DNA from: Actinoplanes subtropicus
Lineage (GTDB): Bacteria; Actinomycetota; Actinomycetes; Mycobacteriales; Micromonosporaceae
Direction: 5' to 3'
Assembly: GCF_000721705.1 (NCBI RefSeq)
Contig: NZ_JOJL01000011.1
Location: forward strand, 248,001-312,000
Length of the DNA stretch: 64,000 bases
The notes beneath the pieces are model-generated. The model saw only the letters and a program-made list of their open reading frames with translations. It had not been told where the DNA came from and made no database searches. The translations under genes and the position numbers were made by a program. Every line of letters starts with the position of its first letter. Within the stretch, counting starts at the first letter, position 1. Shown one piece after another: positions 59,690 through 64,000 of the stretch.

Positions 59690-60403
59690 TTAATCGTCCT
59701 TGTCCTCGAGCGCTATCGCCTGGGTCAGGAACTGGGCGAGCAGGACCACCGCGCCGGCGCCCACGGCGAAGCCGACCAGGATGTTCAGGATCGGCACGGT
59801 GCCGGCGGAGAACAGTTGCTGGACGACGCCGCGCGGCAGGAAGTTGCGCACCCCGATCAGTCCGGCGGCCGCGAACGCCGCGGTGGTGAAGCCCTCGACC
59901 CACTCGTACCAGGCGAGCGGGCGCAGCCTGCGCAGCGCGTCGTAACCGCCGGAGAGGTACAGCAGGTGCAGGCCGGTCGCCAGGACCACGCCGCCCTGGA
60001 AACCGCCGCCGGGCGTCAGGTGCCCGTGCACCAACAGGTCGAAACCGAGCAACAACGTCAAAGGCAGGAAGACGTACGCGATGAGCGCGACGGATTGGTT
60101 GGTCTCGGTCCGCGATCGGTTCTGTTCCTTTTCGTCCGGCCGCGGCCGCAACAGCGCCACCGCGCCGACCACCGAACCGAGCAGAATCATTTCCTCGCCG
60201 AGCGTGTCGAAGCCGCGCAGATCGAACGTGAGCGAGGAGACCACGTTCGCGGTCGACTGCCGGAGCGAGGCGGCGACGGCCAGGTCCCGATACGGGTGAT
60301 CGGTGTTGCCGAACGGCGGCAACCCGGCGACGGCCAGCGCGAAGAACGCCGCCAGCACGGCGGCGCCGGCGGCGAACACGACGGTGCGCGAACGACGGCT
60401 CAC
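59690..60403 (-). CDS. mnhB: MbhE-like/MnhB fusion antiporter subunit
   Basis: In the 237-residue protein, residues ~1-90 (FDLRGFDTLGEEMILLGSVV then GAVALLRP) match the C-terminal end of large MnhA proteins (MbhE type), and ~100-237 are MnhB (VFLPLTLLLGFDLLVHGHLT, PGGGFQGGVVLATGLHLLYL). Two small subunits are therefore joined in one chain. Six helices are predicted. It overlaps the preceding MbhD-like gene by 4 nt. Confidence 0.87.
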   Translation of the reverse strand: MSRRSRTVVFAAGAAVLAAFFALAVAGLPPFGNTDHPYRDLAVAASLRQSTANVVSSLTFDLRGFDTLGEEMILLGSVVGAVALLRPRPDEKEQNRSRTETNQSVALIAYVFLPLTLLLGFDLLVHGHLTPGGGFQGGVVLATGLHLLYLSGGYDALRRLRPLAWYEWVEGFTTAAFAAAGLIGVRNFLPRGVVQQLFSAGTVPILNILVGFAVGAGAVVLLAQFLTQAIALEDKDD

Positions 60404-60633
60404 TTCTTCGTCTTCCGCACGGTCAGCATCACCATCAGCGGTACCAGGGCGGTGCCCACCGCGATCTGCGACAGCGCCACATCCGGCGCCTGCAACACCA
60501 GGAACAACAAGGACAGGACGATGCCGTACGCGCTCAGCGTGATCGCCTGCCGCGCCGGGTCGCCGGTGGCCACCACGGCGGTGCCGGCCGCCGCGACCAG
60601 CAGCAGCGCGACCACGATCAGCGCCGCGCTCAC
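60400..60633 (-). CDS. MbhD-like (DUF4040) antiporter subunit
   Basis: The 77-residue protein has three helices: LIVVALLLVAAAGTAVVATG, ITLSAYGIVLSLLFLVLQAP and DVALSQIAVGTALVPLMVML. This is the small domain that lies near the end of MnhA in other bacteria and is free-standing in archaeal hydrogenase Mrp modules. GTG 60633 overlaps the mnhG stop. Confidence 0.88.
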   Translation of the reverse strand: MSAALIVVALLLVAAAGTAVVATGDPARQAITLSAYGIVLSLLFLVLQAPDVALSQIAVGTALVPLMVMLTVRKTKK

Positions 60634-60893
60634 TTGTTCGCCCGATGCGCCACCCGGCCCGTCGCCGACGCCAGCACCGGCCCGGCGGGCAGCATCACGG
60701 CGGCGCAGAGCAGCAGGAGCGCGGTCGCCAGGTGCCAGCCGGCGTGGATCGCCAAACCGATCGCGATCAGCGGGGTGCCGACGCTGGTCACCGGGGTGAG
60801 GAAGTGCAGGCGGTCCAGAACCGTGCGGGCTCGCACCGCGCCGGCCGCGGAGAGCAGGCAGACGAGGACGCCGGCGGCGATCAGAACGGTCAC
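60630..60893 (-). CDS. mnhG: Mrp/Mnh antiporter subunit G
   Basis: The 87-residue, three-helix protein has the subunit-specific core RARTVLDRLHFLTPVTSVGTP. It overlaps mnhF (GTGA) and the MbhD-like gene, so all are translated together. Confidence 0.9.
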   Translation of the reverse strand: MTVLIAAGVLVCLLSAAGAVRARTVLDRLHFLTPVTSVGTPLIAIGLAIHAGWHLATALLLLCAAVMLPAGPVLASATGRVAHRANK

Positions 60894-61144
60894 GGGCGGT
60901 CGCCCAGCAGGCGCAGGAACACCAGGACACCGGCGAACGACAGCACGGCCAGGACCAGCGGCACGATCAGGTACGGGGTCTGGCCGTAGCCGTAGGAGAG
61001 CAGCAGCAGCGCCGGGACCAGCAGGGCGCCGGACAGTTGAAGACCGACCAGGCGTTCCAGCGGGTCGCCGCGCAGGCCCAGGTAGACGGCCGGCGCGAGC
61101 GCCCCGACGATCAGCACCAGCCCCGCGCCCAGCAAGAGCGTCAC
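60890..61144 (-). CDS. mnhF: Mrp/Mnh antiporter subunit F
   Basis: The 84-residue, three-helix protein has the subunit F pattern YLGLRGDPLERLVGLQLSGA and VPLVLAVLSFAGVLVFLRLL. GTG 61144 is used because the first helix begins at once and overlap with mnhG is GTGA. Its expected upstream partner mnhE is 2.3 kb away instead of adjacent. Confidence 0.87.
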   Translation of the reverse strand: MTLLLGAGLVLIVGALAPAVYLGLRGDPLERLVGLQLSGALLVPALLLLSYGYGQTPYLIVPLVLAVLSFAGVLVFLRLLGDRP

Positions 61145-61304
61145 GCGGTGCGGCGTACCCCCGGTTGCGGCCCGGCAAACGTTTCGTCCCGAATCAGCGG
61201 TGACGCTACGTGGTGCCGGCGGTGACGTTCCCGGCACCATGCTTCCGGATCGCCGAATTCCGGTGCGTACGCCCGGCACGGGCGCGGCGGATGCGGGGCC
61301 GCCG

Positions 61305-62213
61305 CTACCCTACCGGGTCGGCTGTGTGCTGGACGGTCTTAGCGGGGTCGCAGTAGAGGGCGACATCCGTACGCGAAGGCACCGCCGCCGACGGCAGCGC
61401 GCCGTACGCGTAGACGGCGCCGTGGAAGCCGCCCGCCACGCAGCCGGAGATCGCCACGAGCCCGGTGACGTCCCCGGTGCTGGCGACCGCGCCGCCGACG
61501 ATGGCGCCCGTGCTGTTGCGATAGACGATGCCGACCTCGGTGGCGGGTTCGCTGACGCAGGCGTTCGTGTCGCCCGCGAGCTGCAGCGCGGTCAGCATGC
61601 CGGCGGGCAGGATCTTCCGGACGGGGAGCTGCACCCGGACCGAAACCCGGGGGAACTCGCCGACGCCGATGGTCGGCAACCACTGCGTCCGCGTGAGCGT
61701 CACCCGTACGCTGCGCACCTTCGGATAGAACCGCCAGGCGAGGTCCTGCAACGAGGTCGCCGGCAGCCCGACGGGCACGCGCTGGCCGGGCAGGATCACC
61801 GGGATCGTCACGGTCTTCGAGCGCAGGACGTCGGCGTGGCCGCTGTCGTAGGCGTGGAAGACCAGGCTGGTGTCATACGCGATGTGGGTGCCGGAGTTGC
61901 CGACCTCAGCCCCGATGCTGAGCATGCCCTTGCTGGTCTGGCTGAAGCCGGTGGCGGTCACGGTGATCGCCCCGCCGCCGCCCGGCTGCGCGATATCCGC
62001 CCCGCCCGGGCGTGCGACGGCGGCGGTCCGGAAGGCGGGCAGGACCGGCCTTGCGCATCCCGGGGACGCGGCGCCCGGAGCACCCGAAGCGTCGGCTGCC
62101 GGGCGAGGAGCGCCGGAGGCGGCCCTGACCGGAGGACCGGAGGCGGCCTCGTGACATGCGCCGAGCCCAGCGGCGAGCACCGCCACGATCACCGTTGCCA
62201 CACCGTGACGCAT
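61305..62213 (-). CDS. Secreted lipoprotein of unknown function
   Basis: The 302-residue protein has a lipobox LAAGLGAC (Cys20), an Ala/Pro/Ser-rich spacer to about residue 70, and a beta-rich domain with repeated strands (GMLSIGAEVGNSGTHIAYDT, SLVFHAYDSGHADVLRSK, TEVGIVYRNSTGAIVGG). The fold resembles small secreted beta-sandwich domains such as DUF4232-like or FxLYD types. It lies between mnhF and mnhE on the same strand and interrupts the antiporter operon. No function can be assigned. Confidence 0.7.
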   Translation of the reverse strand: MRHGVATVIVAVLAAGLGACHEAASGPPVRAASGAPRPAADASGAPGAASPGCARPVLPAFRTAAVARPGGADIAQPGGGGAITVTATGFSQTSKGMLSIGAEVGNSGTHIAYDTSLVFHAYDSGHADVLRSKTVTIPVILPGQRVPVGLPATSLQDLAWRFYPKVRSVRVTLTRTQWLPTIGVGEFPRVSVRVQLPVRKILPAGMLTALQLAGDTNACVSEPATEVGIVYRNSTGAIVGGAVASTGDVTGLVAISGCVAGGFHGAVYAYGALPSAAVPSRTDVALYCDPAKTVQHTADPVG

Positions 62214-62670
62214 GAGCGTTCCCCCGCTTCTGCTGAACCGCAGGAGGGTAGCAAGGAGATCGGCAGATGCCTGCTTCGCCTGCCCGGAGCACGCCGGCGC
62301 TTACGCATCCGCGCCGCATATCCGCGCGTCGTTCGACATGTAACGACCAGCCACCGCCCTCCGGCGATGCCCGGGCCCACGGTTCGGTGACGCCTCAGCG
62401 GCAGTCCGGGTCGCTCGGGCTCATGCCGCCGGCGCATGCCGCTTGGCTGGGCGCCCGGTGATCACTGCGGGCGGCTCGCAGCTGTCGACGGCGGGCCGGT
62501 TCGGAAGCGGCAGCAGCTGGCGGCGCGCGCATCGACCGCCGCGCTGTGCCCGCGCTTGTGTGGGCAATCGTGCCACGCAGCCATGGGCTGTGGGAGCGTC
62601 AGCTCACGCGCCTCAGCGGGAGGACGCCACATCTTTCGGCACATGGTGAACGCACTGGCGCAGCTCGCCG
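62214..62670. other. Intergenic region before the GH15 remnant
   Basis: About 450 nt with no credible gene or motif. Short frames on both strands are low-complexity. It may contain lost 5' sequence of the GH15 gene, but no match was recognised. Confidence 0.4.
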
Positions 62671-63408
62671 ATGTGGGTGCGGGACGCCTCCTTCACCGTC
62701 GACGCTCTGCTCGGCCTGAAGCTGCAGGCGGAGGCGCACGCGGCGCTCGCCTTCCTGCTGCGGTGCATCGGCTCGACCGGCCTCGAGCTGAAGATCTTCT
62801 ACCGGCTGGACGGCCGGCTGGACAGCACCGAACAGCGGCTGATCGCCCCGGCTACCGCGGCAGCCGCCCGGTCCGCTCGGGTAACTCGGCCGCCGACTGG
62901 ACTCAGCTGGGCACGTTCGGCCACCTGCTCGACGCGGTCGGCCGGTACGTGGACGCCGGGCACGTGCTGGACCCGCGTACCGGCCGCCTGCTCGCCGACC
63001 GCTGCTGCGACGACTGGCCGGGCGCCGACTCCGGCATCTGGGAGCCGGCCGAGAACCGGCAGTACACCCAGTCCAAGATGGGCTGCTGGGCGGCGCTGGA
63101 CCGGGCGGTCCGGCTGCACGAGAAGGGCCAGATCCCGGGCAACCATGCCGATCGCTGGCGCAACGAACGCGACCGGACGCGAACTGGCCGGCGGCCCGCT
63201 GATCCACGGCCACACCGGCAGCCGCCCTCGGGACACTCGGCCGCCGGGACGAGGCGGCCGAGCAGCTGGACGGGACGGTCGCCCTGGCCAACGACCTCGG
63301 CATCATGAGCGAGGAGGTCAGCGTGAAGGATCGGGGCGCGCTGGGCAACGTGCCGCGGCCCTGAGCCACCTGGCCCTGATCAACGCCGCCCCGCAGATCG
63401 ACGCCTGA
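62671..63408 (+). pseudogene. Wrecked GH15 glucoamylase/trehalase-type gene
   Basis: Pieces of the family appear in changing frames: MWVRDASFTVDALLGLKLQA in the first, then YRGSRPVRSGNSAADWTQLG, GTFGHLLDAVGRYVDAGHVL, CCDDWPGADSGIWEPAENRQ and YTQSKMGCWAALDRAVRLHE in the second, then GRRDEAAEQLDGTVALANDL in a third, and LSHLALINAAPQIDA at the end. At least three frameshifts and large internal deletions (the region after residue ~50 and most of the last third) leave no enzyme. The family cleaves alpha-glucans or trehalose. It ends at 63408, touching mnhE. Confidence 0.85.
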
Positions 63409-63846
63409 TCAGTTCGCCCGGGTGACCCGGCCGTCCAGGTGCGGTGGCCCGGAGCCGAGTTCGTGGAGGGTCAGCGGCCCGTCCGGCGGCCAGTCGAGCA
63501 CGACGCTGCCGGGCGAGGAGGAGAGCACGACGGTGCCCCAGGCCCGGCGGAAGGCGGAGCCCGGCGCGGGAAGGTCGCGGATCGTGCCGCCGCGGGGGAG
63601 GCGGGACAGCAGCCGTACGGTGTCGGCCGCGATCGCCGCCGGCAGCGGAACGAGCCAGGCCGCCCAGCGTGGCTCGACACTCCACCGGGCGCGGGCCGCG
63701 TGCCGGGCCACGACCGCCAAGACCGCGCAGAGCAGGCCGACGCCGATCGCCACCGCGAACTCCGGCCCGGTGAAGGTGCCGAGCGTGGTGACGTAGACGG
63801 CGGTCAGCACCACCCACCAGACGACCGCCTCGGCGACGTGGCCCAT
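63409..63846 (-). CDS. mnhE: Mrp/Mnh antiporter subunit E
   Basis: The 145-residue protein has two or three N-terminal helices (VVWWVVLTAVYVTTLGTFTG, VGLLCAVLAVVARHAARARW) and a cytosolic C-terminal part (VVLSSSPGSVVLDWPPDGPL) typical of subunit E. It is normally followed at once by mnhF, which here is 2.3 kb downstream. ATG 63846 lies 3 nt after the stop of the partial gene at the window end. Confidence 0.85.
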   Translation of the reverse strand: MGHVAEAVVWWVVLTAVYVTTLGTFTGPEFAVAIGVGLLCAVLAVVARHAARARWSVEPRWAAWLVPLPAAIAADTVRLLSRLPRGGTIRDLPAPGSAFRRAWGTVVLSSSPGSVVLDWPPDGPLTLHELGSGPPHLDGRVTRAN

Positions 63847-63849
63847 CGG

Positions 63850-64000
63850 TCAGCCCGCCACTTGGAACTGCTTGGCGTCGGCGGCCTTGAAGGTCAGCCC
63901 GTGGCCGGGCGCGGACAGATCCGGGGTGAGCGTGCCGCCCGGACCGAGCGGCGTGACCCCGTCGAAGAACATCGATTCGATCCGTACGTGGTCGTGAAAG
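63850..64000 (-). CDS. Enolase-superfamily protein (mandelate racemase-like), C-terminal end only
   Basis: Only the last 50 codons are in the window; the 5' part lies beyond 64000. The sequence FHDHVRIESMFFDGVTPLGP, then LSAPGHGLTFKAADAKQF, resembles the C-terminal tail of actinobacterial enolase-superfamily dehydratases/racemases, in which 'HVRIExMLFDG' and 'PGxGLxLKxADA' recur. It is on the same strand as mnhE and ends 3 nt before it. Confidence 0.5.
   Translation of the reverse strand, partial: FHDHVRIESMFFDGVTPLGPGGTLTPDLSAPGHGLTFKAADAKQFQVAG

Overview
The window is high-GC DNA (roughly 70% or more) with GTG and TTG starts, dense genes and many 4-nt ATGA/GTGA overlaps. This points to an actinomycete. 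Heavily secreted hydrolases, an FxsB-like radical SAM protein, SigB-type signalling and tandem LPG-synthase-type proteins suggest a Micromonosporaceae member such as Actinoplanes; that assignment is inference, since there is no rRNA or other marker.

Layout. 1-3.5 kb: the 3'-truncated end of a secreted TAP-type peptidase, a possible SUKH-type protein, and two decayed genes (a methyltransferase tail and a SEC-C protein), then two small membrane proteins. 3.7-12.3 kb: a secreted nucleotide-pyrophosphatase/5'-nucleotidase fusion, a mirror-image intergenic repeat, an FxsB-like radical SAM/SPASM protein, an M4 metalloprotease and a radical SAM protein with a non-canonical C-x8-C-x2-C cluster motif. 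12.4-15.5 kb: intergenic repeats and two tandem LPG-synthase-type membrane proteins, one of them damaged. 15.6-26.5 kb: a universal stress protein, then an acyl-CoA metabolism island (double-domain CoA transferase, LysR, MBL hydrolase, TetR, thiolase-crotonase fusion), an NmrA-like reductase with LysR, and a threonine dehydratase-like enzyme. 27-30.4 kb: a secreted GH75 chitosanase facing a secreted CBM/3D-domain protein, then a membrane protein.

30.4-45.2 kb: redox and stress functions (aldo/keto reductase, FAD monooxygenase, hemerythrin, flavohemoglobin, SDR, CDF transporter, cyclophilin, a divergent Nramp with two PRC-barrel proteins). They lie beside a sigma factor carrying a C-terminal STAS domain and a STAS-HATPase protein, with decayed cheB and cheR between. 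Candidate SigB-type promoters precede the sigma gene and the SDR, which suggests a shared general-stress regulon.

45.2-57 kb: tandem repeats, an aldehyde dehydrogenase, and the most interesting locus, an eight-gene tightly overlapping operon. It encodes a NodU/CmcH-type carbamoyltransferase, five glycosyltransferase domains, GmhB fused to a GT9 domain, GmhA fused to HldE, and an SDR. Together these should make a nucleotide-activated heptose and place it, possibly carbamoylated, on an unknown acceptor in a bacterium that has no LPS.

57-64 kb: a membrane protein, then an Mrp/Mnh-type cation/proton antiporter operon (E, F, G, MbhD-like, B, C, D on the minus strand). About 2.3 kb carrying a lipoprotein gene and a wrecked GH15 glucoamylase-type gene separates mnhE from mnhF. 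The window ends in the 3' end of a probable enolase-superfamily gene. No tRNA, rRNA, CRISPR array, transposase or replication origin was seen.
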